Assembly: GCA_038373885.1 (NCBI GenBank)
Contig: JAWZYV010014440.1
Span: 186,001-250,000 of the forward strand
Length of the DNA: 64,000 bases
DNA from: Cheiracanthium punctorium
Taxonomy: Eukaryota; Arthropoda; Arachnida; Araneae; Cheiracanthiidae
Direction of reading: 5' to 3'
Under the pieces are notes generated by a model that searched no databases, was not told the origin of the DNA, and was given only the letters and a program-made list of their open reading frames with translations. Below, piece by piece: positions 36,003-48,029 of the stretch. The position numbers and the translations under genes are program-made. The first letter of the stretch is position 1. Each line of letters starts with the position of its first letter.

Positions 36003-37545
36003 AAGGAGGTGGTCAGTAGCAAAGTTTTGTAAAGTCCTCATATAAGTAGTCACTACGTTGGGTTTGTTGTCACAAGCGTGGGTAAAGAATCAGTTCAGAG
36101 ATTTCCAAAAGTAAATAAAAGGCTAGTCAGTAAAGTTGAAAAAGAAAATTTAGCATTTGTTATTTAATCCCCCCCCCATTTAACATTATAAAAAACAAAA
36201 GGGATAGTTCTAGCACAGCTTGAAGCATGTAGTCGCTGATCAGCTCGTGGTGGAGAAAAAAAAAGGTAATGGTCAGGTCTCACCCACGGATCCAATGGCA
36301 GGTCTGGTCTCGGCGTTCTAGGGAACCAACGGACGGTCACTGATGGCATCCGGAGGCGGCATCTTGGTCTCTCCTCTGGTCAGGGAACTCCTGCAGGTGT
36401 CGGGGACTTCGCGTTCCAGTCAACACAAGCGTCTCCCGGGCAGGGCAAAATGGCGAACGTAGTGCGAGACGTCAATTCCGGTAAATTTTCATCGCCGCTT
36501 GTGACAAAACACAGGGGGGTGGGGGCCTTACGCCCAATTCACATCCAATGGTGGCAGCTTGTGTCGCATCGGCATGTTGGCCGAAAAAACAAAAAGGGGA
36601 AAAAGAAAATTACATGGTGATCATCATTAATCCTGGCCCTCTGGCCTCCGATTTTGGGGGATCACATCCTATAAGTTGCTTGATGGGGCGACAAACGTCG
36701 AACTTGGACAAAAAAAAGAGCGAGAAGAGAGTCCGGGAATCACCCTCCTTACAGCACCGCGTCAGCTCTCAGAATGAATCTTTTCCGCCCCGCGCTTGGG
36801 GAGCATCGAAGAGACGCCGGCCGCGGGGACCAATCAGAGCGCGCCATCTCAGCCGGGAAACTTCGAGAACATTCGATCGACGGGGGAAGGAAGCGAGAAA
36901 TAAGAAAATGGCGGCCAGCAACTACTGCACGCGGGAAAGAAACCAACCTGGCCGAGAAGAAACGCAGGCAAGAACGGCCATCTTGAAATGGGGAAAAAAA
37001 CTTAATTGATCATAAGGGCCTTAAAAACGTTATTAAATTTCCTAAAATTTTAGCGGGAGATAGCTAATCGTCCGAGACAACCCTGGGTAAAATTTGGAAT
37101 AAAAAATTAAATTAGAAGAGAGTAAAACTAATTAAAAACCGGACATGAACAAGAGATATCGCAAGAAATGAGTTAGGCTATTGAAGAGAGAGGGAAACTT
37201 AATAGTCAGCAGAAAATCGACAGAATTTACCTGATAATTAAAATTACACCTCCGGAGACCGGGCAAACAAAGGCAGAAATAATTTAAAGAAAAGGTAATT
37301 ATTTAAAAAAAAGATCCCAACAAAAAAAAAGATGATTAGTAGTAATTTAAAAGATTAGCTATTGAGTTATAGAAGAAGAGTCATCCAGACCATTATATCT
37401 CCTGACAAAAGGTATTTAAATTAAACTTCCAAGTTAATTACAAGTATTAAGAAAATAAATAATTAATGGTTAAAACAATTAAAATAAAAATTACTGCTTT
37501 TGATTTGTAAAAAACATTATCCCCCAAAAACAATACAACATATTA
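36003..37545 (+). repeat. R5 unit, direct copy 1 (LTR-element-like)
   Basis: 1.54 kb unit repeated at 37979-39522 with an offset of 1976 bp. It starts AAGGAGG-TGGTCAGTAGC and ends CCCCCAAAAACAATACAACA. The first 538 bp (36010-36547), from TG to CA, followed by TGGTGGCAGC, could be an LTR plus primer-binding site. It is GC-rich, with AAAATGGCG and CCGCCTCCGG-type promoter-like words. No gag, protease or reverse transcriptase is visible, so a non-autonomous LTR element or another composite repeat is possible. Confidence 0.75.
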
Positions 37546-37978
37546 TCCTTCCTTCTCCCCCAAAAAATTTTTTACGAAGTAAAAAATTTTTCGTTGAGAA
37601 GCCAGGAACACACTGGTGAAATGTCTTGAGAAGCAGCGTATAATACCATTTTGACAACTAAACCTGGGGAAGACCAGCCATGGCAGCCAGAAAAAAAAAT
37701 TTTGCATAATGCAAAATACCTCAAATAAACATCAAGAACCCATGTCCCAAGTCAGGACACATAAAAAAAAATTTCAACCCTATACCTACATATTCCATAA
37801 AGAAAAAATCAATCAAAAGGCAAAGTTTTACCTGCACATTCCTTCACAACAAAAACATACAGTATATATGTAGTACGACATAAAACATGACAGAACAACA
37901 TTAAACGAAGACAAAAAGGTAAAAAATCTTTGGTACAAAAGGGTAATACGCAATACTGACCATGATGATTTAGAGTCC
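37546..37978. other. Spacer between the two direct R5 units
   Basis: 433 bp, AT-rich, repeated C and A runs, no gene. Confidence 0.6.
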
Positions 37979-39522
37979 AAGGAAGTGGTCAGTAGCAAAA
38001 TTTTGTAAAGTCCTCGTATAAGTAGTCACTACTTGGAGTTTGTTGTCACAAGCGTGGGTAAAGAATCAGTTCAGAGATTTCCAAAAGTAAATAAAAGGCT
38101 AGTCAGTAAAGTTGAAAAAGAAAATTTAGCATTTGTTATTTAATCCCCCCCCATTTAACATTATAAAAAACAAAAGGGATAGTTCTAGCACAGCTTGAAG
38201 CATGTAGTCGCTGATCCAGCTCGTGGTGGAGAAAAAAAAAGGTAATGGTCAGGTCTCGCCCACGGATCCAATGGCAGGTCTGGTCTCGGCGTTCTAGGGA
38301 ACCAACGGACGGTCACTGATGGCATCCGGAGGCGGCATCTTGGTCTCTCCTCTGGTCAGGGAACTCCTGCAGGTGTCGGGGACTTCGCGTTCCAGTCAAC
38401 ACAAGCGTCTCCCGGGCAGGGCAAAATGGCGAACGTAGTGCGAGACGTCAATTCCGGGTAAATTTCATCGCCGCTTGTGACAAAACACAGGGGGGTGGGG
38501 GCCTTACGCCCAATTCACATCCAATGGTGGCAGCTTGTGTCGCATCGGCATGTTGGCCGAAAAAACAAAAAGGGGAAAAAGAAAATTACGTGGTGATCAT
38601 CATTAATCCTGGCCCTCTGGCCTCCGATTTTGGGGGATCACATCCTATAAGTTGCTTGATGGGGCGACAAACGTCGAACTTGGACAAAAAAAAGAGCGAG
38701 AAGAGAGTCCGGGAATCACCCTCCTTACAGCACCGCGTCAGCTCTCAGAATGAATTTTTTCCCGCCCCGCGCTTGGGGAGCATGGAAGAGACGCCGGCCG
38801 CGGGGACCAATCAGAGCGCGCCATCTCAGCCGGGAAACTTCGAGAACATTCGATCGACGGGGGAAGGAAGCGAGAAAGAAGAAAATGGCGGCCAGCAACT
38901 ACTACACGCGGGAAAGAACCCAACCTGGCCGAGAAGAAACGCAGGCAAGAACGGCCATCTTGAAATGGGGAAAAAACTTAATTGATCATAAGGGCCTTAA
39001 AAACGTTAAATTTTCTAAAATTTTAGCGGGAGATAGCTAATCGTCCGAGACAACCCTGGGTAAAATTTGGAATAAAAATTAAAATTAGAAGAGAGTAAAA
39101 CTAATTAAAAACCGGACATGAACAAGAGATATTGCAAGAAATGAGTTATGCTATTGAAGAGAGAGGGAAACTTAATAGTCAGCAGAAAATCGACAGAATT
39201 TACCTGATAATTAAAATTACACCTCCGGAGACCGGGCAAACAAAGGCAGAATTAATTTAAAGAAAAGGTAATTATTTAAAAAAAAGATCCCAACAAAAAA
39301 AAAGATGATTAGTAGTAATTTAAAAGAAGTTAGCTATTGAGTTATAGAAGAAGAGTCATCCAGACCATTATATCTCCTGACAATAGGTATTTAAATTAAA
39401 CATCCAAGTTAATTGCAAGTATTAAGAAAATAAATAATTAGTGGTTAAAACAATTAAAAATAAAAATTACTGCTCTTGATCTGTAAAAAACACTATCCCC
39501 CAAAAACAATACAACACATTCA
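37979..39522 (+). repeat. R5 unit, direct copy 2
   Basis: Same start (AAGGAAG-TGGTCAGTAGC), same TGGTGGCAGC at 38525 and the same end as copy 1, with scattered one-base indels. An open frame of 153 codons begins at 38524 here and 36548 in copy 1. The two agree for about 75 residues, then diverge through frameshifts, so it is not a conserved protein. Confidence 0.9.
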
Positions 39523-41964
39523 TTAATGAGGTGATGTAGAAAGCTTCAGTTTTACTCATAAAAAGGCTTGCATATATATTTAATCAAAGTTGGTGAGGGG
39601 GAATAAGCTTTGCAACACTAATAATGGTAAATATATAATTATTAAAACTATTCCAACAAAACTAATAAAAAATTAATTTTAATTACAGTTATATATAGCC
39701 GATATTTTACACTTTAAGAAATGAGTTTTAAACAATTTTTAGCCAGTTTCCTTTAAGAAGGGTTTTTTTTTTTTTTTTTTAGAATTTGGAAATGAAAATT
39801 CGTTTAAAAACATTACACTTATACTAACATTTGATTTTAAAAGTTTTTTTTTAAGGAAGTTTTTTAAATTGACTTATTATTATCATAATTTAATTCTGAA
39901 AAAAAAAGGTATGTCTAAAATAAAAGTAGCAATATTTAAATTAAATACTTTATAAAATAAAAATATTTATATGTAAATATACTATATACTTATAAATCAT
40001 TCATTCTAAGAATTATTATTTAAAACCAAAGAGTTAACAAGATAGATTACCATGAATCTGAATAAAATCTTGCTCTTATAAAAAGAAAACCAGTAATAAT
40101 AATAAGCCATAGCTGATTACAAATCAGACTGAATGTGATAACATATTACAGAGAACGTGCATGCTAAATCCGTGGAGTCTTAGATTCTTAGGGTTGCCTG
40201 TTAGGTGAGAGATGGTACTTAAATTTTTCGAAACTGCTGTAATTTGTCACTGAATCACTAGTTCTGGACTTTGTCTTAAGAATACAAACAAATTGAACAA
40301 TCAGTTTATAAAAAAAAAAAAAACAAAAAAAAAAAAAACGCTGAAATTAGTATTATTGTTATTATTACTCCGTTTTTTATTTTCTATTTATTTTTTAATC
40401 TGGAGAAGGAGTTTCTTAGAGTCTGTAGGGTCTTCTGTAGAGTGTAGGAGAGTGATACTGTATACTTACAAATCAGGGCAAATACACTAATGTACCCCTG
40501 TTTACGCCCTTTGGATACCCACTTGTTTCTCACATATTTTTAAATTCAGCCCCCCCCCTCTTCTCTTCACGAAATACAAACCCATTCCATTCCGGGTGCT
40601 CTTTTTCCGGTGCGCTTTTTTTCATGATTATTTTTCAGTTTGAATGGTTATTTATATTTAAGCACGCCATGTACTCGTTTATGATGCAAATGCATTTAAA
40701 AAAATATGAGTACATTAAAGTACACATTTTTAAGTAAATCATTTTTAACAGTGCAGACAACAGAGAAGAAGAACATAAAGCCTCACAGATTTAACGAGTA
40801 CGTTCACCGTGATAAGTTTCATCGTAAGTCCGATACCTTAGTAACTATCTGTTACTACACCAATGAAAGGACTTCCAAATAATACAAAAACTATCCAAGT
40901 TCAAGAGCATAATATATAACAGATTTTGACTCAAAAGAAAAAAAAATATATTGAAGAATTTTTCTTCTCAAGTTTATAAATTATCATCGTTAGCCCTCTG
41001 AACCTTAGAAGGTAACAGAATAAACTCACAAAAGAGAGGAGTAAACTTATTATTTTAATATCTAGAATTTTTTTTCTTAAGCATTCTTGAAAGACTCCAA
41101 GGAAAATATATTTATAGAAAAGGAATGTTTTTTTCCTTAGACTTGGATTAATGAATTCAGTTATTTCTCATCACCTAAATTCAGTTTAACAAACACATAC
41201 CAGGGGTCGATTCAGAATTTTTTTCCTGAGTTCCCATTTTTGTGAAAAACTGCTTTTTTTTTTTTTTTGTGAATTTCAATACTTAATTTTGTGAATTTCA
41301 ACACTTATTTTTGTGAAATTTCATACCAATTTTTAATAAAAGTCGCGTTTAAAAAAATAATAATTGATAAATCAGATTAAAATGTAGGGTGAAATGTCAA
41401 TGAAGGGCCGCTTTAATCGATTGCATTTCTGTGAAGGGGCCACAAAATAGACCCAGTTTTCTTCTGCACAGATCCTTGGGTACATAAATCTGCCCCCCCC
41501 CCCCCCCAATCTTTATCAAAATCAGCAAAAATGTGTTTTAGAAGTAGAATCTCTTTTCAAAATAATGTGCTCGAGATTGTCCAGAATATGTAAAGCCCAG
41601 AATGTTAATGTCCAAAATAATGTAAAGATTTTATTAATGATCAACTGTATTAGTGACTTTACCCATTCAATGAATATCTTACATTTGTTTACTAGTTGTT
41701 AAAATTGAAATCATCAGCTTTCTAATAATGTTATTATTAAACGAATAGTATCCTGCAGTGCCCTAGTCACTAAGCTCCGTTCCCATAAAAACATGGAAAA
41801 TGGCACCATCACATGTACAGGTTTACAGGTGTAAGTTTGTATTGTAATAGGTGAATTTTTGGAAGAAAATATTATAAAGCAACGAAAGAAATATATTTTT
41901 AAAGGATTTTATTTGTTATTTGATTATTATTTTTGAAAGAAAACTTAAATCAGTTTTATATATA
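39523..41964. other. AT-rich non-coding stretch
   Basis: No gene supported. Long T and A homopolymers (39767, 40308). 41202 has CAGGGGTCGATTCAGAATTT, which looks like a hAT-type left end; a possible right side ends near a C run at about 41493, unproven. Confidence 0.5.
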
Positions 41965-42400
41965 CATACCCTCCAACTGCTACGGATTATCCGTAGTTTA
42001 TACGGATAAGTAGCATGAACTACGGAGCTACGGATGGTACGAAAAAACTACGGAATTGAGCAAATGTTTACTTTTTTTAGGGCATTATGCCTGCACGGAG
42101 GTGCGGTTTGCAACCCTAGCTGCTTTGTTGTGAGTCAACACTCCTGTGTGTCGGCGCCGATCGTGAAAGAAGGGAATTCAACATTCTCCCTCGGCGCCGG
42201 CAGCCGTGAGCGAACTTGTGTCGGCGAAAGTGTGGTGTGCGTGGGAGGGGGGGGGGGATGCCGTTAGCTGCTCCTTCTCTTGTTACGTCACGTCTCCTCT
42301 CGCATTTCCCGCCACCCTATCTTTCTCCGTCCTGTGTTTGGATGTAAGCTTAGCTCTTTTGTGGAAGGAAAGTGCAGTGCACGTTGTTTTCTTTGTTCAC

Positions 42401-42965
42401 ATGGATCGTTTTTTAAAATGTGATAGTACTACTGATATTTTAAAAAACCTCTAATAATGATGTTGCAGCGTGTCTACCGCTCTTGAAAGTCTGGTAAAAG
42501 GCGGGAAATCGGAAAATGGGTCCGGAAAATTCACCAAAAGAATCAATTTTTTTCATGTCTTTGTTTTTTCTACACTTTCTCTCTAATTGTCAGACTGGAA
42601 ACCGAAAGCAACTGCGACGCATTTTTCGGACCGCGAAAGCATCAAGCGATGTGTTTGTATAAGGAGGAGAAAATGGGGGGACTCATCAATCGTGACGTGA
42701 GGGTAAAAGACAAATTAGCTTACTTGGTAACTTATATATTAGGACTGTATTTCCAAGAACAGTTAGTTAATACTATCCGAAAGTGCAACTACTTCTGTTT
42801 CTCAATTGATGAAAGCCTAATCCTGTATACTTTAGTCAAAATTGATTTAAAGAAGTTGTACAAAATATGCAAATATAAAGACAAGCATTGTGCAATTTCC
42901 CTAAGTAAAATGCATTGGTCAGGAGTTTTTTTCCCCGGGACCTCCCAAAAGTCAGGAAATTGACT
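42401..42965 (+). pseudogene. hAT/ZBED-like transposase fragments
   Basis: MDRFLKCDSTTD at 42401 looks like a hAT transposase start. 42600-42960 gives DWKPKATATHFSDRES, then KDKLAYLVTYILGLYFQEQL, then IRKCNYFCFSIDESL, which recalls the region before the first catalytic aspartate (DES) of ZBED-type hAT transposases. The fragments are in different frames and end in unrelated sequence. This is from memory of the family pattern. Confidence 0.45.
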
Positions 42966-43021
42966 TTCAGAAATTTGGTAGACACCCAGTGTTGAGAAAA
43001 CCTCTAAAAAGCGGGGGGGAG

Positions 43022-43160
43022 AGGGGGGGGGTATGACTACTTCAACTCATATATATGTATAGGTGTTTGTGACAAGGGAGTGAAGAATATACATTTTGTA
43101 TGGCAAAAAATTCCTCATGGGGGGGTTATGACTCCCCTAACACCCCCCCCCCCCGTCGAT
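43022..43160 (+). repeat. Partial copy of the 29331 MITE interior
   Basis: TATGACTACTTCAACTCATA, GAAGAATATACATTTTGTAT and GGCAAAAAATTCCTCATGGG match 29360-29460 closely. It has G- and C-run edges but lacks the GGCGTAGCCA ends. Confidence 0.85.
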
Positions 43161-43527
43161 ATCGCGTAAGTGCTACTGATGAGGTGAAGGCCAATGTTGG
43201 AGGGTATGTATATAAATAAAAAGTATGTAATAGAAACCTAAAAAAATTTCCGCATACCCATCTTTGTATAAAAACTAACTGTACAGCTAATTTACTACAC
43301 AAAAACGGACCATTCGGTTATGCCAAGAAAGTAAAAATTTGTGTCGGTCTACAACATGTAATCCCAAATTGTGTAATCCATTCAAATTTTGAATAATATT
43401 GAATTCACGCACCTCAAAATTGTTGTTATATCTTCGCAATGTAAGAGAGTGAACATGTTAAACCTGGTATTAAGAAGGAGTTTCATCGTGTAGTCGCAAC
43501 TTGCGTAATCGATTCAAATTTATAATA

Positions 43528-43609
43528 CAGTAAAACCTCGCTATAATGATATTGGATAAATTTTATTTGGTCTTGGTCCCTTAAGTATTGCTGTTGTCAG
43601 GTTTTACTG
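43528..43609. mobile_element. 82-bp Tigger-like MITE
   Basis: CAGTAAAACCTC to AGGTTTTACTG-type inverted ends with TA at 43526-43527 and 43610-43611. The shape of the short pogo/Tigger derivatives common in animals. Confidence 0.75.
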
Positions 43610-43611
43610 TA

Positions 43612-44980
43612 ATTAATATAGTCGCCCCTATAGCTATTTGTATACTGAATACTATCTCTTTTCATTTACAATAAATAAGGATTTTAGATTAGCTACAGAA
43701 ACAGTTCCTCTCTTTTCTTTCTCTCTCTCTCTTTTTTTTTTTTTTAATAATCAAAAACCTAACAAAACGTGAATTTTTGCCGTACTCTTAATTATGAAAG
43801 TTTTTTATTCAACGGATATGTTTGTATAAAAACCAACTATAGAGTTGCTCTGCCGGAAAGAGAAAAGACTAGCAAACGAAACAAAAACGGAACCACTTTC
43901 AAATAAACTGATGCAGTTCTTTTAAAACAGCCACTGCATCCTATCCACGACCGAATCATTTTAAAATGAGCTGCATCAGTGTCCGATTCGTTTTAAGCGG
44001 ACAACTCTCGTTACGATCAGTCCCGGATCACAATCGCAGACCGGTTTTCCATTCCCATCGAACGGAGAGGCTTGCCAAGTAATGGGAGAAATCACTCCTG
44101 CCGCGGCGCCAGTAGTAGGAAGTCGCCAAGCGGTAGCTAATCGGAAAGCCGGCCCAATCATATCACGAGAATTACATAAGACTGCCACAGAAAGGATTAG
44201 AAAAATGTGTTTTTTCAACCTATCGATAAGCTTTTAAATGGGGCACCGGATTTTCAATTCGCAAGTGAGGATCTACTTCTGTGGCGTCAAGTGCTTTAAG
44301 ATATGTAAAAATTATGCCACGAAAAACTTACAATAAACTAAGAAATTTGCGATTGTTATTCTAAGTGGTATTCTAATCCATTGCTTATTTAAAAATTAAA
44401 ATGTTTTAACACAGCTGAAAATATTCTTCATTTTAATAGCTACAAAGTTCATTTTAAAGCGCAATATATTAAAATTTTTCTATTTACTTTTTTATTTTTG
44501 GCATTTAACTATGCCACAGCCATATTTGTTTCCTAACACATGCATGTTGCGGGCATAGTTTTATTTTAATGTAAAGCAAAAAAATTTTCTACTTCTTTGA
44601 CAGTTTCAATATTATACAATTTGAAAACTACTGTGCAAATTAACCAGATTAACTCTCTCAACTACCCAGGTTTTCTTTATGGCAGTTAAACAGTGTCGAC
44701 ATAAATTAAAAGTTCTTAAAATTTGTAAACTCTGCAACACTAACATCCTGTCACTATTAAAGCTATTCTAAATAGCTCCTCAAGATTACTCTATGTTTAC
44801 CACGAGACAGAACATATGATTAGCTATATGGGATATTTAAATTGGTACTGCTTATTTTCTACCATGGTGAGATGAAATGTTTTGCAGTGCTACATATGCC
44901 AATCTGATAAGAATTATGCATAAATTAAATATATATGGAGAACTTTCTTAATGGCAACTAAAATTGGAAATGATTATTGT
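43612..44980. other. Non-coding stretch with a GC-rich island
   Basis: Mostly AT-rich. 43975-44210 is clearly GC-rich (TGCCGCGGCGCCAGTAGTAG). Its minus strand has an 80-codon frame beginning MKKHIFLILSVAVLC, signal-peptide-like, but with no recognised protein and no splice support. I do not call it a gene. Confidence 0.4.
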
Positions 44981-44982
44981 TA

Positions 44983-45800
44983 CCGTAATTTCCGGAAGAA
45001 ACGCCGCATCAGCATAAACGCCACACTCGAAGAAAACAGGCCAAGAAAAATTAAAACTGTACAGAAACGCCGCACTAAATTAAATTGCATGCACATGACC
45101 TTGAACCTCACAGTTGGAAAATTTTGCTCTGTGTCATGATGTATGGCATTTCATTTAAGTGAAAAAAATGAAATAAAATCATACTATAAAAATAAATTAT
45201 TAAGTAAGAAATATGAAAATGTACTTACGTTCATGAATTTTGATAATTATCCGTTAAAGAAGTCCATATATACGTAACACTGATACTATGTTACTGCGAA
45301 AAAGGATCCAACAAAGAAAAAACAAAATGAATGAAAGATGAAAATTTCAAATTTTACTTTTGCTAAGAGAAATCAAAATTATGTGAAGCCGTCAAAGTCT
45401 GAAACATCGTCAAAATCATTATCTGGGGGTATCATAGATTTATTATCTTGAGTTATGATTTCAGCTTCTCTGAATCCTGAAACTATCGATGATATTGTAT
45501 CCATTTGCAAGATACGTGGAGGCGTGACAGTTTTCCGAAAGAATCACTGTGGATTTACAAAATAAGGGGAAGGGGAGAGGATGGGTTCTGAAAAATTCAT
45601 TTAAGGACAGAGTTCCTCGAAATCTGATGATCTTCTACGTACAGAACCAAAGTGATAGGCTAATATTTGTTCATGTGAATGGATATATATATATATTTTT
45701 TTTTTGGCACGTAAGTGCCGCATCGTTAGAAACGCCGCACCTGTTAAAATTTTACTTTTTAAACACGTAAACGCCACAGCATTTCTTCCGGAAATTACGG
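44983..45800. mobile_element. 818-bp TIR element, CCGTAATTTCCGGAAGAAA ends
   Basis: CCGTAATTTCCGGAAGAAA and TTTCTTCCGGAAATTACGG are perfect 19-bp inverted ends. TA flanks both (44981-44982, 45801-45802), compatible with a Tc1/mariner-superfamily target. Subterminal AACGCCGCA/AACGCCACA words repeat near both ends. No transposase. Confidence 0.85.
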
Positions 45801-45802
45801 TA

Positions 45803-46159
45803 CAAAGAATCATCATAAAATAAAAAGGTCCTATTTGTGCCAAATAATTTAAGCTGTTTCTTTAAATTGAGCATTAAGGAGTGAGAAGCAAAGATAGATA
45901 GTATTAATATACGTATTAGGTAGTATTAATATATTTGTAAGGATTATTGAATAAATCACAATATACCACATTGATAAATATTTCATGAAACTAAGTGTTC
46001 TATTCATCCTTTTTTGATGGTTCTTTTACAAGTAACTAAATGAAAAGTATTCTAATTTGCATTAATATAACCCGCAGTAATTTCAATAGAGGAGATTACT
46101 TGGACTTTTTTAAAAATGGAATTCTGTTTTATCACATGTAGTTATGACCATATTTTAGT
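45803..46159. other. AT-rich non-coding stretch
   Basis: Nothing recognised. Confidence 0.5.
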
Positions 46160-46495
46160 AAAATATTCGCTTCTTCACATGTGAAGAGCGGGTGTGCAGT
46201 TATTTTAAAATAAAACAATAATGTCCATTTCATGTAGTGTCAGAGGTATTTAATGCTAAAACATGAACCTAAAAAACAGTATGATGTGGAAATAACACAT
46301 TTTGAAGGTGAGTAGTTCACAGCAAACGATCAAGCTTTTCACTTTTGATAGCGAATGACACTGACATAGTTTTTTGTCGTTATATTGCAATGATCTCAGT
46401 ACATATGATGCAAAATTTAAGTCAAGAGTCAAATAATTTTCCTTTTTTTAGATTCCACATCACTGGCGTGTGAAGAACGGGCACGCAGCTAGTCT
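46160..46495 (-). repeat. RTE-like repeat start, minus strand
   Basis: The reverse complement of 46455-46493 reads CTAGCTGCGTGCCCGTTCTT CACACG, like 20031. The same word in diverged form is at 46170-46200, where CTTCACATGTGAAG is a perfect palindrome. Confidence 0.45.
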
Positions 46496-46792
46496 TATAA
46501 TAAAGTTTTAAAAAAAATGTCAGGTCTGGCCCGAGGGGGGCCCAGGTTAAGCGCAAGCACATGGCCTCTTTTCTATCATGCCTTATGTAAGATACTACTA
46601 GCACTGCTATTACATGTTAGCTTTATTTCTTGGCTTTTTCCAGGATATATCACAACAACCATCTATCAAGCTCAGTCTAATGTGATAGGGAAAAAAAAAA
46701 AAAAAAAAAATGGCCCAGGTGGGGGGGCTTTAGGCAATCGCCTACATTCGCAAACCCCTTGCAATAAGTTTTATTAGCTTGTTCATTTAGAA

Positions 46793-47523
46793 CAATGGTT
46801 CCCAACAGGGTTGTTAAGAACCCAGGTTTAAAAAAAAAAAAAAAAAAAAAAACCAACCCACTGGGTTCTTTAAGGGTTTTTTCAGAAGGGATGGGGTTTC
46901 AGAGTATTTGAAAAAAAATTTGCTTATTACTAAATACAACTTAAAGCAACTAATTGATTACAAAAATCAATTATAAATGAAAAATGGTTAAATTAATAGT
47001 AATAACTAATTACAATTACTAATCATACATGAAAAAATTTTTAATTGATAACAATAGCAACCCCAATCATGGTTTACTCTTAGATAAATTGACTATTAGT
47101 AATAATTTTAATAGTGATATACTAGTGCTTAATTAGAACTTTTTAAACTAATGATTTTTTATGGTTAAAAAATCCTCATTCATTTTAATACAGATAGGCA
47201 TAAAAATTTACTCTAGAAAGTTTTTATGCCTATGTGAAGTCTTTCTGATTTTTTCCCCCCCTTAGGTAACGCTGGTGTGGGGGGAGGCAGGGAGCTGTTT
47301 ATAAACTTTTCAAGTGGTGTACTGATATAAAGAGATAGATTATCTATGTAAATAAAATTGAAACTTTGAAAAAAACCCAGTTGGGTTTTTTCGGATTGGG
47401 CAAAATCATAACCCTGGTTCCCAAATTTTTCTTGTGAAGATCTTGTGTAGTAATTGTATACTAGCTCATCAGTTTCATGAACCCTATTACACACCTTGTG
47501 AACATCTGGCAATGCGCGAACCA
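46793..47523. mobile_element. Second copy of the 50397 MITE, interrupted and truncated
   Basis: CAATGGTTCCCAA at 46793 and, after the insert, ATTTTTCTTGTGAAGATCTT GTGTAGTAATTGT to GCGCGAACCAA at 47523 match 50397-50505. The upstream flank AATAAGTTTTATTAGCTTG plus ATTTAGAA is also shared with 50367-50396, so flank and element were copied together. Confidence 0.8.
46806..47416. mobile_element. 611-bp hAT-type element nested in the MITE copy
   Basis: Ends CAGGGTTGT and ATAACCCTG. GTTCCCAA flanks both sides (46798-46805 and 47417-47424), an exact 8-bp duplication of the host element sequence. Interior: GAACCCAGG/AACCCAGTTGGG words and a 24-A run. No transposase. Confidence 0.88.
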
Positions 47524-47540
47524 ACCCCCCTCGCAACCCC

Positions 47541-47581
47541 CGTGACTTATTCAGGGCCCGCAAGGCCCTGAATAAGTCACG
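47541..47581. repeat. Perfect 18-bp hairpin
   Basis: CGTGACTTATTCAGGGCC, loop CGCAA, GGCCCTGAATAAGTCACG. It lies at the truncated end of the MITE copy. Confidence 0.95.
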
Positions 47582-48029
47582 ATGGTTATGTTTTTTTAAA
47601 AAATTTTTATGCATTATTTTATACCTGTTGGTAGTAAAAGTAGTTATTTATTAAAATATAAAAATAATTCACAGCTCAAAATTATTTTGGTACTTGCATA
47701 TTATCATGGTGGTCATTCCCGGCAAATTATTTTTACTTCCTTGTACGTAGTATAAGGAAGTAATGTGATCCCGAAAAATTTTGGGGGCCAAATTTCGACA
47801 AAAAAGCCGATTTTGACTACCTCTAAATTTAATTTTAAGAATTTTTTCGATGCGTCTCATCGTAGGCTAGCATGCATGATCATATTAACGCGTCTGCAAC
47901 TCATTTTGACCAGCGGCGAGTCTATTGTGGTCAGTTTTTCCATGCCGTCTGTACGTACGTATGTATGTAACTCGCATATCTCAAAAACTATTGGTCATAG
48001 AATGTTGAGATTTGATATTTAGGATTGTT

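Larger units (their letters stand above)
41965..43208 (+). mobile_element. 1.24 kb TIR element with hAT-like transposase remnant
   Basis: Ends CATACCCTCCAAC and GTTGGAGGGTATG, flanked by TATATA on both sides (41959-41964, 43209-43214; ambiguous because the flank is TA-rich). After the left end, CTACGGATTATCCGTAG is palindromic. Non-autonomous or decayed. Confidence 0.7.

Noticed and set aside
36548..37009. 153-codon frame in R5 copies (also 38524-38985), with a NPGP motif like a 2A peptide
   Set aside because: The 2A consensus needs D-x-E before NPGP; here it is isoleucines. The two copies diverge by frameshift after about 75 residues, so no selection for a protein is evident.
40293..40490. 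Lys-rich then hydrophobic 65-codon frame, considered as an INSIG N-terminal exon
   Set aside because: Produced by A and T homopolymers; no INSIG first or second membrane segment motif.
44951..45139. 62-codon basic frame
   Set aside because: It runs across the terminal inverted repeat of the 44983 element, so it is accidental.
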